A DNA stretch of 64,000 bases. Origin: CAVPTL01 sp963708725 (lineage in GTDB: Bacteria > Actinomycetota > Thermoleophilia > Gaiellales > JAICJC01). A program made the position numbers and the translations under genes. The stretch is taken from assembly GCA_963708725.1 (NCBI GenBank), contig CAVPTL010000008.1:744001-808000 (forward strand), in the 5' to 3' direction. Positions 26,047 to 35,130 of the stretch are shown here, piece by piece; positions within the stretch are counted from its first letter, which is position 1; each line of letters opens with the position of its first letter. Under the pieces are notes generated by a model. It did no database searches and was not told where the DNA came from. It saw only the letters and a program-made list of their open reading frames with translations.

Positions 26047-26904
26047 TTAGCCTGTGGGGACGGTGAACTGGCCGTCGCCGACGATGACGGCGTGGCCGCT
26101 TACTTTGACCGCAGTGATGGCGTCGGGTGAGCTACCTTCGACCTTGGCGTAGAGCGTGCTGGGGCGACCGATCTCGGCGCCCTGGGAGATCGTGATCTCG
26201 GTTCCGATCGGCACCAATCCGTGGCGAACCGCATGGCAGGCAAGCGGACCGGCCGCCGACCCGGTCGCCGGATCCTCGCCGCTGATCTGGGCGGGTGCGA
26301 ACATCCGCGTCTTCCACTCCGTACCCGACCCGCCGAAGCAGTTGAAGCCCGAACCCTCGTTCCCGGTCGAGAGTTGCAGCCGGGCAAGGGCCGCGATGTC
26401 GGGATCGAGTGCCGCCACCGCCTCGCGTGAATCCAGCACGACGTAGACATGCGCCATACCGTTGTCGTACACCTCGACCGGCAGCTCGGAGCGCTCGACG
26501 CCGAGGATCGCAAGCAGCTCGTCCGCGTATGCAAACGGCTCCACCGTGGGAATCGGCTGTGCCATGGTCGCGTAGTTGCCCTCGACCAGTACCTCCACCG
26601 GCCCGGCCCCGGTCTCGAGCACCAGCCGGTTGAGGCCGCGCTGACCGGCGAGCACAACCGCGGTGCCGATCACGGGATGGCCGGCAAACGGGATCTCGGC
26701 CGTCGGGACGTAGATCCGGATCCGCGCGGTGTTCTCGGGGTCGTCCGGCGGATAGACGTACACCGTCTCGGAGAAGTTGATCTCTCGCGCGAGCCGCTGC
26801 TGGAGTGAGTCAGAAACCGCGGCGCCGTCGTCGAACACCGCGAGCTGATTGCCCTCGAGCGGCCGGTCGGTAAAGACATCACAGATCGTGAACTGCATGG
26901 CCAT
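26047..26904 (-). CDS. PhzF family isomerase/epimerase
   Basis: A 285-residue protein with the duplicated diaminopimelate-epimerase-like fold. It carries the PhzF signature Glu in INFSETVYV (Glu 46), the FAGHPVIGTA substrate loop and DPATGSAAGPLACH in the second half. PhzF enzymes isomerise trans-2,3-dihydro-3-hydroxyanthranilate, but most members have unknown substrates. No phenazine genes are nearby. Convergent with the aromatic operon; probably monocistronic. Confidence 0.88.
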   Translation of the reverse strand: MAMQFTICDVFTDRPLEGNQLAVFDDGAAVSDSLQQRLAREINFSETVYVYPPDDPENTARIRIYVPTAEIPFAGHPVIGTAVVLAGQRGLNRLVLETGAGPVEVLVEGNYATMAQPIPTVEPFAYADELLAILGVERSELPVEVYDNGMAHVYVVLDSREAVAALDPDIAALARLQLSTGNEGSGFNCFGGSGTEWKTRMFAPAQISGEDPATGSAAGPLACHAVRHGLVPIGTEITISQGAEIGRPSTLYAKVEGSSPDAITAVKVSGHAVIVGDGQFTVPTG

Positions 26905-27037
26905 GGTCCGAAACGTAACAGTTTTGTGACGTTTTCAGGCTCAGGCTGGCTCCTGGTTTCCGGATCGCGAGACCGTGGTCTGGCTGGTTGGTTCATCGCT
27001 TTGGCTTGCGCTCGCCGTGAGGCGCCGTCGCCAGCTT

Positions 27038-28175
27038 TCAGCGTCCTGACAGCCCCCATGCGGCGTCGTACGCACCGCGCACGTCAGCCTCGCTCCAGTC
27101 GAGCGGATCCATGCTGAGGCAGTAGTCATCCAGCGCGGCGGGCACCATCGCCTCGATCAGATCGGCATCGAGTCCGAGCGAACCACACGTGGGAAACTCG
27201 ACCGCCGCGAGGATCCGCCGCACAGCGCTCACTGCCCGTGAACCGTCCGCCGCTCCTCCGGCCGGCTCGCCCAGTGCGTCGGCCGACTCGCTCGAGCAGC
27301 GGCGCACACACGCGGCGGTTGGTATCCAGCGCCTCGGCAAGGAACAGCCCGACGGTGAGACCGTGCGGCAGGTGTGCAAGCCCGCCCAGCGCGTGACCCA
27401 GGCCATGATCGGCTCCGCAGTCAGAGAGATTCATCGAGAGCCCGGCCATCAGGCTGCCGAGGCTGGTCTGCGTACGGGCTTCACGGTCGTGCCCGTCGCT
27501 GACGGCCGCGGGAAGGCCCTGCGCGAGGTACCGACATGCCTCGAGCCCGAGTGCGATCGAGCCAGGATTGCGGTTGCGGACGATCACTCCGCCGATCGCC
27601 TGGGCGAGGGCATCGACTCCACATTCGCGGGTGGGCGCGGTCGGCAGGTCGAGCGTCAGCAGCGGATCAACCAGGGCATGCTGGGCGCGCATCAGCGGGT
27701 GGGCGGCACCGCGCTTGCGGGTGCCGACGGTCACCACCGCGCCGCCGGAGACTTCCGACCCGGTGCCCGAAGTCGTGGGCACGGTGACAAGTGGCAGCCG
27801 GGGCGCCGTGACCTCGACCTCGAATCGGGTGAATCGTTCGAACGGCTCGCCTTGACCGAACTCGAGCCGCGCGGCCTTGGCGAGATCCATCGTGGATCCG
27901 CCACCGATGGCCACGATCGCGTCGGCGTTTTGCGCATGCAGCGCACCGGTCAGCTCGGAGATCATCTCGAAGGTCGGCTCACCGCCAGGCTTCAGGTGGA
28001 AGCCGGCGCACGCCTCGATCGCCTCCGCCACCGCGGGGATCGCGGCCACCGGCTGCTCGGTGACCACCAACGCGTTGGTCGATCCCAGCTCCTCCAGTAC
28101 CGCCGTCAGGTTCCCCACCGATCCGGCGCCAAAGGCGATCCGGACCGGCAGGTGGAACCCAAACGGCTCGATCAC
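27038..28175 (-). CDS. Iron-containing alcohol dehydrogenase/maleylacetate reductase-like, frameshifted
   Basis: The group III dehydrogenase fold begins FGFHLPVRIAFGAGSVGNL. NAD binding is seen in IVAIGGGSTMDLAKAA and VPTTSGTGSEVSGGAVV. Iron ligands appear in the DHGLGHALGGLAHLPHG segment. After VCAPLLER the frame is lost near 27285; the shifted frame continues SADALGEPAGG, and on to PLDWSEADVRGAYDAAWG and a stop at 27038. Dropping one base restores a protein of about 378 residues, a normal length. The GTG start overlaps the stop of the upstream MFS gene. Maleylacetate reductase would fit an aromatic-degrading neighbourhood, but general aldehyde/alcohol reduction is equally possible. Confidence 0.75.
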
Positions 28176-29650
28176 GCGGAGGCGGACACCGGCTCGGGGG
28201 CTTCGCCTTCGGTCAACGCGTACTCGGGATCGTCGGCACGCGGGATGAAGAGCAGCGTCAGCACAAACCCGATGGCCGAGATCAGCGCCCCGACCAGGAA
28301 GGCGATCGAGTAGCCGTGAACCGACCCTTGCAGCGTCACGATGACGGTGGGCGCGCCGGTTGTCGCATGATCCTTGATGTAGTCAAAGGCCTCGGTAAAC
28401 GCGACCGTCGAGAGGATCGCCGTGCCGAGTGCGCCGCCGATCTGCTGCGACGTATTGAGGATGCCCGAAGCGATGCCCGCCTCGTTGGGCTTGACTCCGA
28501 CCAGAGCTGCGATCGATACCGGCACGAACGAGAAGCCGAGGCCGATGCCGGTCAGGATGAACCCGGGCGTGAGGTCGATCAGGTACGAGCCGCCGACCGA
28601 GATCTGACTGAAGTACACCAGGCCCAGCGCCGTCAGGCCCATTCCCACGGCGAGCACTGTGCGCACCCCGACCCTGGTCACGAGCGCCTGCGACGCGCCG
28701 GCCGAAACGATGATCATGCCCGACACCAGCAGGTAGCCGACACCGGTCTTGAGCGGCGAATAGCCCAGCACCTGCTGCATGTAGAGGGTCAACAGGAAGA
28801 ACATCGAGAAGATCGACGCTCCCAGCATCAGCGCGACGCCGTTGGCTGCCGACAGCGAGCGGTTTCGGAAGATTCCCAGCGGCATCAGCGGTGCCTTCAC
28901 GCGACTTTCGGTCGCGATAAAGCCCGCCAACATTGCGAACGCGGCCACGAACAGCCCGATCGTGCGTGGCGCGCTCCAGGAATGATCGACCGTTTGTACG
29001 AGGGCGTACACCAGTACCGACATGCCACCGGTTGCGAGGATTGCGCCGAGCAGGTCGAACGAGCGTGTGCCACCTTCGATCTTGCTCTCTTGCAGGTACT
29101 TCGGAGCCGCGGCGATGACCGCCAGGCCGACCGGGACGTTGATGAAGAAGATCCATGACCAGTTCAGCTCCTGGGTCAGGATGCCACCGAGAAGCACGCC
29201 GGCAGCGCCGCCCGAGCCTGCGATTGCGCCCCAGATACCCAGTGCTTTGTTGCGCTCGGGGCCTTCCTCGAAGGTCGTGATCAGAATCGACAGTGCGGCC
29301 GGCGACACCATCGCCGCGCCGACGCCCTGGATCGCGCGGGCAATGATCAGGGTGGTGTCAGAGTTTGCAAAACCGCATGCGCCTGACGCCACCGAGAACA
29401 GCAAAAGGCCCGCGATGAAGATCCGGCGCCGTCCCAGCAGGTCGCCTGCGCGACCGCCGAGCAAGAGCAGCCCGCCGAATGTGAGTGTGTAGGCGTTGAT
29501 GACCCATGAAAGATTGGTCTCGCTGAAGTGCAGCGAGTTTTGAATCGACGGCAGCGCGACATTGACGATCGCGATGTCGAGCACCACCATGAACTGCACC
29601 AAGCACAGCAAAAACAGTGCCATGCCCTTATGCTCGTTTGAGTCCGGCAT
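28172..29650 (-). CDS. DHA2-family MFS drug efflux transporter (EmrB/QacA type)
   Basis: A 492-residue, 14-helix MFS protein. It begins FLLCLVQFMVVLDIAIVNVALPSIQ, the DHA2 motif D1. GGRAGDLLGRRRIF is the loop 2-3 motif A, and the helix 5 motif C region is GGILTQELNWSWIFFINVPVG. It is a proton-driven exporter of hydrophobic toxicants. A strong AGGAGGGGG precedes the start. It is divergent from a TetR regulator with a 57-base gap and a palindromic site, the classic repressor/efflux arrangement. Confidence 0.9.
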   Translation of the reverse strand: MPDSNEHKGMALFLLCLVQFMVVLDIAIVNVALPSIQNSLHFSETNLSWVINAYTLTFGGLLLLGGRAGDLLGRRRIFIAGLLLFSVASGACGFANSDTTLIIARAIQGVGAAMVSPAALSILITTFEEGPERNKALGIWGAIAGSGGAAGVLLGGILTQELNWSWIFFINVPVGLAVIAAAPKYLQESKIEGGTRSFDLLGAILATGGMSVLVYALVQTVDHSWSAPRTIGLFVAAFAMLAGFIATESRVKAPLMPLGIFRNRSLSAANGVALMLGASIFSMFFLLTLYMQQVLGYSPLKTGVGYLLVSGMIIVSAGASQALVTRVGVRTVLAVGMGLTALGLVYFSQISVGGSYLIDLTPGFILTGIGLGFSFVPVSIAALVGVKPNEAGIASGILNTSQQIGGALGTAILSTVAFTEAFDYIKDHATTGAPTVIVTLQGSVHGYSIAFLVGALISAIGFVLTLLFIPRADDPEYALTEGEAPEPVSASA

Positions 29651-29676
29651 CCCCGTCCCCCTCCTGCCTCTTTTTC

Positions 29677-29697
29677 GATACGAGACTGTGGTGTATC
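29677..29697. promoter_or_regulatory. Candidate TetR operator between efflux gene and regulator
   Basis: GATAC and GTATC are separated by 11 bases with an inner AC/GT pair, giving a 21-bp imperfect palindrome. It overlaps the start region of both divergent genes and is the only dyad in the 57-base gap, so it is the likely site for the TetR protein encoded at 29708. Confidence 0.55.
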
Positions 29698-29707
29698 ATT
29701 AGTCCCG

Positions 29708-30298
29708 ATGGATGTCAAACCTGAACAGCGACCGCGAGGCCGCCCTCGAAATCCCGATTCCGATCAGCTGATCGTGGCTGCGACGCTGCGGCTTTTGGCT
29801 GCCCACGGCTACGACCGTTGCTCGATCGAAGCGGTCGCCGACGAGGCCGGTGTGACCCGCGCGACCGTCTACCGTCGCTACCCCACCAAGGCCGATCTGG
29901 TGACCCAAGCCGTCTGTGCAATGGAAAACATGCCGGAGGGCGACCTCCTGGGCGATCCGCGCAGTTGCCTGATCTGGATGATGACCCAGTTTCGTGAGGG
30001 CATATCGGCCGCCGACGGCGTCTCGATCGCGTCATCGCTGTACGTGCAGCGGCGGGAGTATCCCGACATGCTTGCCCGCTTCCGCGACACGGTGATGGTG
30101 CCGGGCCGCGAAAAATTTCTCGCCGCTCTCCAGGCTGGGGTCGACCAGGGTCACCTGCGTCCCGACGCCGACCTCGAACTCGCCGTCGACCAGCTGGTCG
30201 GCGCGTATCTGAGTCGCACGTTCGTCGGGTACGAGTTCGAAAAAGATTGGGCCGAGCGGATCGTCGATCAGGTGTGGTCCGGCCTCGAAGCTGCTTGA
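29708..30298 (+). CDS. TetR family transcriptional regulator
   Basis: A 196-residue regulator. The N-terminal helix-turn-helix is seen in GYDRCSIEAVADEAGVTRATVYRRYPTKADLV. The C-terminal ligand domain is helical, with a VDQLVGAYLSRTFVG stretch typical of the TetR_C family with Tyr/Phe-lined pockets. It lies divergent from the DHA2 efflux gene and probably represses it and itself through the 29677-29697 dyad. The inducer is unknown. Confidence 0.9.
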   Translation: MDVKPEQRPRGRPRNPDSDQLIVAATLRLLAAHGYDRCSIEAVADEAGVTRATVYRRYPTKADLVTQAVCAMENMPEGDLLGDPRSCLIWMMTQFREGISAADGVSIASSLYVQRREYPDMLARFRDTVMVPGREKFLAALQAGVDQGHLRPDADLELAVDQLVGAYLSRTFVGYEFEKDWAERIVDQVWSGLEAA

Positions 30299-30307
30299 AT
30301 ACGGGGC

Positions 30308-30589
30308 ATGTGCAGAAACATCCATACCCTGTATAACTTCGAGCCGGTTGCGACTCCTGAAGAGATCCACGCTTCCTCGCTCCAGTACGTGCGCAAGGTC
30401 AGCGGGTTCACGAAGCCGTCGCAGGCCAACCAGGCGGCGTTCGATCTCGCGGTCGAGGCGGTTACGCGGGCAACCGCCGAGCTGCTTGACTCGCTCGTGA
30501 CCACGGCGGCGCCGAAGGATCGCGAAGTCGAGGCCGCTCGGGCGCGCGAGCGGGCCGCCAAGCGCTACGGCACCCCTCAGGTCGCCTAG
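30308..30589 (+). CDS. DUF2277 domain protein
   Basis: A 93-residue protein matching the small DUF2277 family along its whole length (MCRNIHTLYNFEPVATPEEI, YVRKVSGFTKPSQANQAAF, ending in a charged ERAAKRYG tail). The function of this family is not established. The N-terminal Cys-Arg-Asn is conserved. It begins 10 bases after the TetR stop, so it may be co-transcribed, and it is convergent with marR, with only two bases between the stop codons. Confidence 0.85.
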   Translation: MCRNIHTLYNFEPVATPEEIHASSLQYVRKVSGFTKPSQANQAAFDLAVEAVTRATAELLDSLVTTAAPKDREVEAARARERAAKRYGTPQVA

Positions 30590-30591
30590 CC

Positions 30592-31008
30592 TCAGGCCGG
30601 CTCGGCCGCCATCTGCTGGAGGATTCTCGCGAGCGTTCGCTGATCCTCGGGCGAGAGCCGGGAGAATTCAGCCGGCGGCTCGGCCATGCGCTGGAGCATC
30701 GTCGCGCGCAGGCGCTCGCCTTCGCGGGTGATCACCAGCACCTTGACCCGGCGATCGCTGGCGCCCGGCCGGCGCTCGATCAGACCGCGGGCTTCGAGCC
30801 GGTCGACGATCCCGGTCACATTGGACGCATCGCAGGCAAGGCCACGGGCAAGCCTCCCCATGGGCACGCCCTCACCGGGCTCGATCATGCGCAGGCAATA
30901 GGCCTGCACCGGCGATAACTCGAACTCCGCCGCGATCGCGGGGACGCGTGCCCGCTGCGACATCAGCAGGTCGAAGAGACACTCCCAGGAACTCATGAGC
31001 CCAATCAT
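30592..31008 (-). CDS. MarR family transcriptional regulator
   Basis: A 138-residue winged-helix protein. Helix 3-4 and wing are in GVPMGRLARGLACDASNVTGIVDRLEARGLIERRPGASDRRVKVLVIT, with the conserved D-x-R-x8-TxxG ending. ATG 31008 or the second ATG at 30996 could be the start. Divergent from lon with a 55-base gap that contains an AGATA/TATCT dyad around a TTGACA, so it may control lon as well as itself. Ligand unknown; MarR proteins often respond to phenolic compounds or oxidants. Confidence 0.88.
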   Translation of the reverse strand: MIGLMSSWECLFDLLMSQRARVPAIAAEFELSPVQAYCLRMIEPGEGVPMGRLARGLACDASNVTGIVDRLEARGLIERRPGASDRRVKVLVITREGERLRATMLQRMAEPPAEFSRLSPEDQRTLARILQQMAAEPA

Positions 31009-31020
31009 AGTCGATCTTCT

Positions 31021-31056
31021 AGATATTTGACAACCTCAACTATCTGGTGCAACAAT
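31021..31056 (+). promoter_or_regulatory. lon promoter, near-leaderless, within a MarR-like dyad
   Basis: TTGACA (31027-31032), an 18-base spacer and AACAAT (31051-31056) place transcription start at or just before the ATG of lon (31064). AGATA (31021) and TATCT (31041) form a 25-bp dyad spanning the -35 box, a plausible site for the divergent MarR protein. Confidence 0.5.
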
Positions 31057-31063
31057 ACGACGC

Positions 31064-33355
31064 ATGGCTAACACACTGCTTCTCATCCCACTGGACGACA
31101 CGGTCGTCTTCCCGAATATGTCTGTAACCCTGCCGATCGACGTCGGCACCGAGGAGCGAGTGCTGCTCGTTCCCCGGCACGAAAACGAGTTCGCCAAGGT
31201 CGGCGTTGTGGCCTCGGTGGACGAGCACGTGCGGCTTCCGCGCGGGCTCCAGGCGGTCTCTCTGACCGCTCTTCATCGCGCGACCATCGGCGCTGCCCAG
31301 ACGGGCACCGACGGTGAGCTGCGCGTCACCGTCGAGGAGAACCCCGACGAGCTGCCCGCGCCGGTCAAGACCCGCGAGCTCGAGCGCGAGTATCGCGCCG
31401 TGGTCGAGGAGAAGCTGGAGCTGCGTGGCGACGACGGGCGCGTTTCGGCCTTCCTTCGCTCGATCAGTGATCCGGGCGCCCTGGCCGACACGTGTGGGTA
31501 TTCGCCCGACGTGAGTTTCGAAAACAAGGTGGAGCTGCTCCAGACCCTCGAGGTGATCGAGCGGCTGACGCTGGCCCTCAAGTTGCAGCGTGAATCGCTG
31601 GCCGAGGCCCAGGTGCGTCAGCGCATCCGCGACGACGTCGAGTCTGGCACCCAGAAGCAGCAGCGCGAGTACTTCCTGCGAAAGCAGATGGACTCGATCC
31701 GCAAGGAGCTGGGCGAGGACGACGCGTCGATCGTCGATGAGTACCGCAAGAAGATCGACGAGGCCGGTATGCCCGACGAGGTGCGTGAGCAGGCCGAGCG
31801 CGAGCTCAGCCGGCTCGAGCGGATGGGCGAATCGACGGGCGAGTCCTCCATGATTCGCACCTACATCGACTGGCTGATCGCTGTGCCGTGGTCGAAGCGC
31901 TCGGACGAGCGTCTGGATCCGGTGCACGCGCGAGAGGTGCTGGACGCCGATCACGCGGGCCTCGAGGACGTCAAGGATCGGATCACCGAGTACCTGGCCG
32001 TTCGCAAGCTGCGGGCCGACCGTGGCGTTGCCGACGACCGTCGCTCGGGAGTGATCCTCACGCTGATCGGGCCTCCGGGTACCGGCAAGACCTCGATCGG
32101 CGAATCGATTGCGCGGGCCACCGGCCGCGAGTTCGTTCGCATGTCGCTCGGCGGCGTGCGGGACGAGGCCGAGATCCGCGGTCATCGCCGCACCTACATC
32201 GGGGCCCTTCCGGGGCGACTGGTGCGGGCGCTGCGAGACGCTGGGACGATGAACCCGGTGATCATGCTGGACGAGGTCGACAAGGTCGGCGCCGACTGGC
32301 GTGGTGACCCATCCTCGGCCCTGCTCGAGGTGCTCGATCCGGCTCAGAACCACTCGTTCCGCGACCACTACCTCGACGTTGAGCTCGACCTCTCGCAGGT
32401 CTTGTTCATCGCAACGGCAAACGTCGCGGACTCGATTCCTGGGCCGCTGCTCGACCGCATGGAAGTGATTCGTTTCGACGGCTACACGACCGAGGAGAAG
32501 GTCGCGATCGCCGACGGCTATCTGTGGCCGCGGCAGGTCGAGCGAAACGGCCTTCTGCCAGAGGAGGTCTCGATCTCCGACGACGTGGTGCGCTCGGTGA
32601 TCACGGAGTACACCCGCGAGGCGGGTGTGCGACAGCTCGAGCGCGAGCTGGGATCGGTGCTGCGAAAGACCGCGACCAAGATCGCGTCGGCCAAGGTCGA
32701 GCCGCCGGTGACGGTGGATCTCGAGGCGGTTCGTGACGCTCTCGGCAAGCAGAGGTTCTTCCAGGAGGCCGCTATCCGCACCGCTGTTGCGGGCGTGGCG
32801 ACCGGCCTCGCGGTGACCGGGACGGGCGGCGACGTGCTGTTCGTCGAGGCAACCGCGGTTCCGGGTGGCAAGGATCTCGAGCTGACCGGACAGCTGGGCG
32901 ACGTGATGAAGGAGTCGGCCAAGATCGCGCTGAGCTATGTGCGCGGCCACGCCGATCAGCTCGGTATCGAGCCCGAAGCGTTCGAGAACAAGGGCTTCCA
33001 TGTGCACGTACCCGCGGGAGCGATCCCCAAGGACGGGCCGAGTGCGGGTGTCACGATGGTGTCCGCTCTCGCGTCGCTTTTGTCAGGACGAAAGGTGCGT
33101 CACACCGTCGGCATGACGGGTGAGGTCACCTTGCAGGGACGGGTGCTGCCGATCGGCGGCCTCAAGCAGAAGGTGCTCGCGGCCCATGCGGCCGGGCTCA
33201 CCGATGTGATCCTGCCGGAGCGAAACCGCGCCGATCTCGAGGATGTCCCCGAGGATGTGCGTGAGCAGATGAAGTTCCACCCGGTGATGACAATCGACGA
33301 GGTGCTTGCCCTGGCTCTGGAGCCGGCGCACGCATCCAACGTGGCGGCGGCCTGA
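31064..33355 (+). CDS. lon: ATP-dependent Lon protease
   Basis: A 763-residue LonA protein with an N-terminal substrate domain (LLLIPLDDTVVFPNM), a coiled helical region, an AAA+ module with Walker A GPPGTGKTS (about residue 338) and Walker B VIMLDEVDKVG, and a C-terminal serine/lysine protease. The catalytic Ser lies in KDGPSAGVTM (about 660) and the Lys in IGGLKQKVLAAH (about 703). It degrades misfolded and regulatory proteins in the cytoplasm as a hexamer. Length and motifs are complete. Its TGA overlaps the probable CTG start of the N-acetyltransferase gene. Confidence 0.96.
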   Translation: MANTLLLIPLDDTVVFPNMSVTLPIDVGTEERVLLVPRHENEFAKVGVVASVDEHVRLPRGLQAVSLTALHRATIGAAQTGTDGELRVTVEENPDELPAPVKTRELEREYRAVVEEKLELRGDDGRVSAFLRSISDPGALADTCGYSPDVSFENKVELLQTLEVIERLTLALKLQRESLAEAQVRQRIRDDVESGTQKQQREYFLRKQMDSIRKELGEDDASIVDEYRKKIDEAGMPDEVREQAERELSRLERMGESTGESSMIRTYIDWLIAVPWSKRSDERLDPVHAREVLDADHAGLEDVKDRITEYLAVRKLRADRGVADDRRSGVILTLIGPPGTGKTSIGESIARATGREFVRMSLGGVRDEAEIRGHRRTYIGALPGRLVRALRDAGTMNPVIMLDEVDKVGADWRGDPSSALLEVLDPAQNHSFRDHYLDVELDLSQVLFIATANVADSIPGPLLDRMEVIRFDGYTTEEKVAIADGYLWPRQVERNGLLPEEVSISDDVVRSVITEYTREAGVRQLERELGSVLRKTATKIASAKVEPPVTVDLEAVRDALGKQRFFQEAAIRTAVAGVATGLAVTGTGGDVLFVEATAVPGGKDLELTGQLGDVMKESAKIALSYVRGHADQLGIEPEAFENKGFHVHVPAGAIPKDGPSAGVTMVSALASLLSGRKVRHTVGMTGEVTLQGRVLPIGGLKQKVLAAHAAGLTDVILPERNRADLEDVPEDVREQMKFHPVMTIDEVLALALEPAHASNVAAA

Positions 33356-34128
33356 CCGCCTCGCCAGACGTCTCGCGCTACCTCGAGCGCATCGGCTACG
33401 CCGGTGCGCTCGAGCCGTCTCTACAGGTGCTCTCAGACCTGCAGTGGGCGCACATGATGACGGTGCCGTTCGAGAACCTGACGATTCATCTCGGCGGGCG
33501 AAACGTGCTCGACCCGAAGCGGAACTACGAGAAGATCGTGGTCGAGCATCGGGGAGGCTGGTGCTTCGAGCTCAATGGGACGTTTGCCTGGCTGCTGGCC
33601 GAGCTCGGCTTCGACGTCACGGTGCTGAGCGGCGGTGTGCATATGGGCACGGAGTTCTCAAACGAGCTCGACCACATGGTGCTGCGGGTCGACCTCGGCG
33701 AGCCGTGGCTGGTGGACGTCGGCTTCGGTGAGAACTTCACCACGCCGCTTCGGCTGGTAACCGGCATCGACCAGCCGCGCGACCGGCGCGTCTACCGGCT
33801 CGAGCCGGATGGTGAGGCGCTGATCCTCAGCCACGACGGTGAGCCGGACATCCGCTTCTCGCTCACTGCTCGGACGCTCGAACAGTTCCAGCCGAACTCC
33901 GACTTCCTCCAGACACACGAGACGCCGTTCACCCGCCAGCCCAGCTGCTCGATGGCCACGCCGGACGGTCGCATAACGCTCTCGGGCATGCGGGTGATCG
34001 AGACACGCGACGGCGAGCGCACCGAGTGGGTGCTCGACGACGATGCTGCGCGGCTGGCGTTTCTGCGCGATCGCTTTGGAGTGGTGGTCGCTGGGCCGTT
34101 CATCGCGCCAGTTGTGACTCATTTGTAA
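33352..34128 (+). CDS. Arylamine N-acetyltransferase, probable CTG start
   Basis: A cysteine-dependent acetyl-CoA:arylamine N-acetyltransferase. The catalytic triad is visible: Cys in GGWCFELNG, His in ELDHMVLRV and Asp in WLVDVGFGE. Coding similarity (VSRYLERIGYAGALEPSL) extends well upstream of the first GTG (33427), and no ATG, GTG or TTG is available in frame. A CTG at 33352 overlaps the lon TGA as CTGA. Counting from it puts the triad at Cys71, His108 and Asp122, the normal family positions. The total is 258 residues. It would acetylate aromatic amines or hydrazines, possibly linked to the amine/aromatic theme of the window. Confidence 0.85.
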   Translation: MTASPDVSRYLERIGYAGALEPSLQVLSDLQWAHMMTVPFENLTIHLGGRNVLDPKRNYEKIVVEHRGGWCFELNGTFAWLLAELGFDVTVLSGGVHMGTEFSNELDHMVLRVDLGEPWLVDVGFGENFTTPLRLVTGIDQPRDRRVYRLEPDGEALILSHDGEPDIRFSLTARTLEQFQPNSDFLQTHETPFTRQPSCSMATPDGRITLSGMRVIETRDGERTEWVLDDDAARLAFLRDRFGVVVAGPFIAPVVTHL

Positions 34129-34185
34129 CTGATCGTTGACGTAAATATCGGCCTGTGGTTCGAGTCCGATGTTAGGTTATCGATT

Positions 34186-35130
34186 ATGACTTCGAATCCA
34201 CTAACCCGCACGCTCCTGTCAGCCGCAGCTCTATCAATTTCCGCCATCCTCTTCACTGGCACGCACGCATTCGCGGACGCGTCCCCGGCGACCTCCTCCC
34301 AGGTTCAACAGGACGTGTCCGCTGCCGTCTCTTCCCAAGGCGTCAGCCCGGCAGCCGCCGTTACCACCAGCGACGGTTCGTTTTCCTCGCACGAAAATGG
34401 AAATGTCGTTGATATCCCGCGAGACTCTTCGGATCCGGCGACCATCGCAAACGGCGGCGTGTCGATCGCGGTTGACCTGCCTTCTGACGATCCGGCCGGG
34501 ACCCGTGTCGGATCGACGATCGTCTATGAGGGCGAAGCCGGTTCGAGTGCCGTCGCGGTTCAAGCCATTCCCGACGGCCTCCGAGCCTTCGTCACGATCG
34601 ACGACTCCTCCGCGGCCCATAGCTATCCGTTCCCACTGTCAGGCGACGTCGCAAGAGTCGACGAGGACACCGACGGAGGTTTGATTCTTTACGACGCCGC
34701 GGGTGCCGAGATTGGCAGCGTCGGCGTTCCGTGGGCGACCGATGCGAACGGCGCGTCTGTCCCGACGCATTTCAACGTCGTCGGAACCACTGTCACGCAA
34801 GTCGTCGAGTTTGAAACGGACACCGCTTTCCCGGTCGTCGCCGATCCGGCGGTCCATCTCCACTGGACGACGTTCACGGTTGAGCTCTACCCGAAGGATC
34901 AGAGAGTTTTGGCGGCCGGCGCGATAGCTGTCGGAGTGCCCGCCATCGTGGCAGCCGTATGTTCGCCACTTCCAGTCACTGAACCCGTGTGTGCGGGGGC
35001 GGGTAGAGGGCTGGCCGCTACGCTCGCCACGTACGTCGCTCTGAGTTTCCATCCTCATTGTCACCTCAATCTGAGCTTCTACTACGTCCCCTTTCATTTC
35101 GATCGGTGGTGGACGAGCCAGTGCTCGTGA
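34186..35130 (+). CDS. Exported protein of unrecognised family
   Basis: 314 residues. The first about 31 form a signal peptide (LLSAAALSISAILFTGTHAFA). A low-complexity Ser/Ala/Val region follows. A beta-rich domain then runs to FETDTAFPVVADPAVHLHWTTFTVELYPKDQRVL, a phrase reminiscent of exported actinobacterial proteins whose maturation region contains VVADP. The C-terminus has a hydrophobic Gly/Ala stretch (AAGAIAVGVPAIVAAVCSPL) and a His/Cys/Trp-rich tail (FHPHCHLNL, FHFDRWWTSQCS) with four cysteines. GC content appears lower than its neighbours. It overlaps the next small membrane-protein gene by GTGA. A secreted peptide precursor or effector with a membrane partner is conceivable, but no function can be assigned. 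Confidence 0.65.
   Translation: MTSNPLTRTLLSAAALSISAILFTGTHAFADASPATSSQVQQDVSAAVSSQGVSPAAAVTTSDGSFSSHENGNVVDIPRDSSDPATIANGGVSIAVDLPSDDPAGTRVGSTIVYEGEAGSSAVAVQAIPDGLRAFVTIDDSSAAHSYPFPLSGDVARVDEDTDGGLILYDAAGAEIGSVGVPWATDANGASVPTHFNVVGTTVTQVVEFETDTAFPVVADPAVHLHWTTFTVELYPKDQRVLAAGAIAVGVPAIVAAVCSPLPVTEPVCAGAGRGLAATLATYVALSFHPHCHLNLSFYYVPFHFDRWWTSQCS

Noticed and set aside
26905..27037. Possible third copy of the core-and-arms repeat
   Set aside because: Contains GAGGCGC-like strings only; the 30-base core is absent.
31040..33007. 655-residue frame antisense to lon
   Set aside because: Complement of a complete lon gene; low-complexity, no family.
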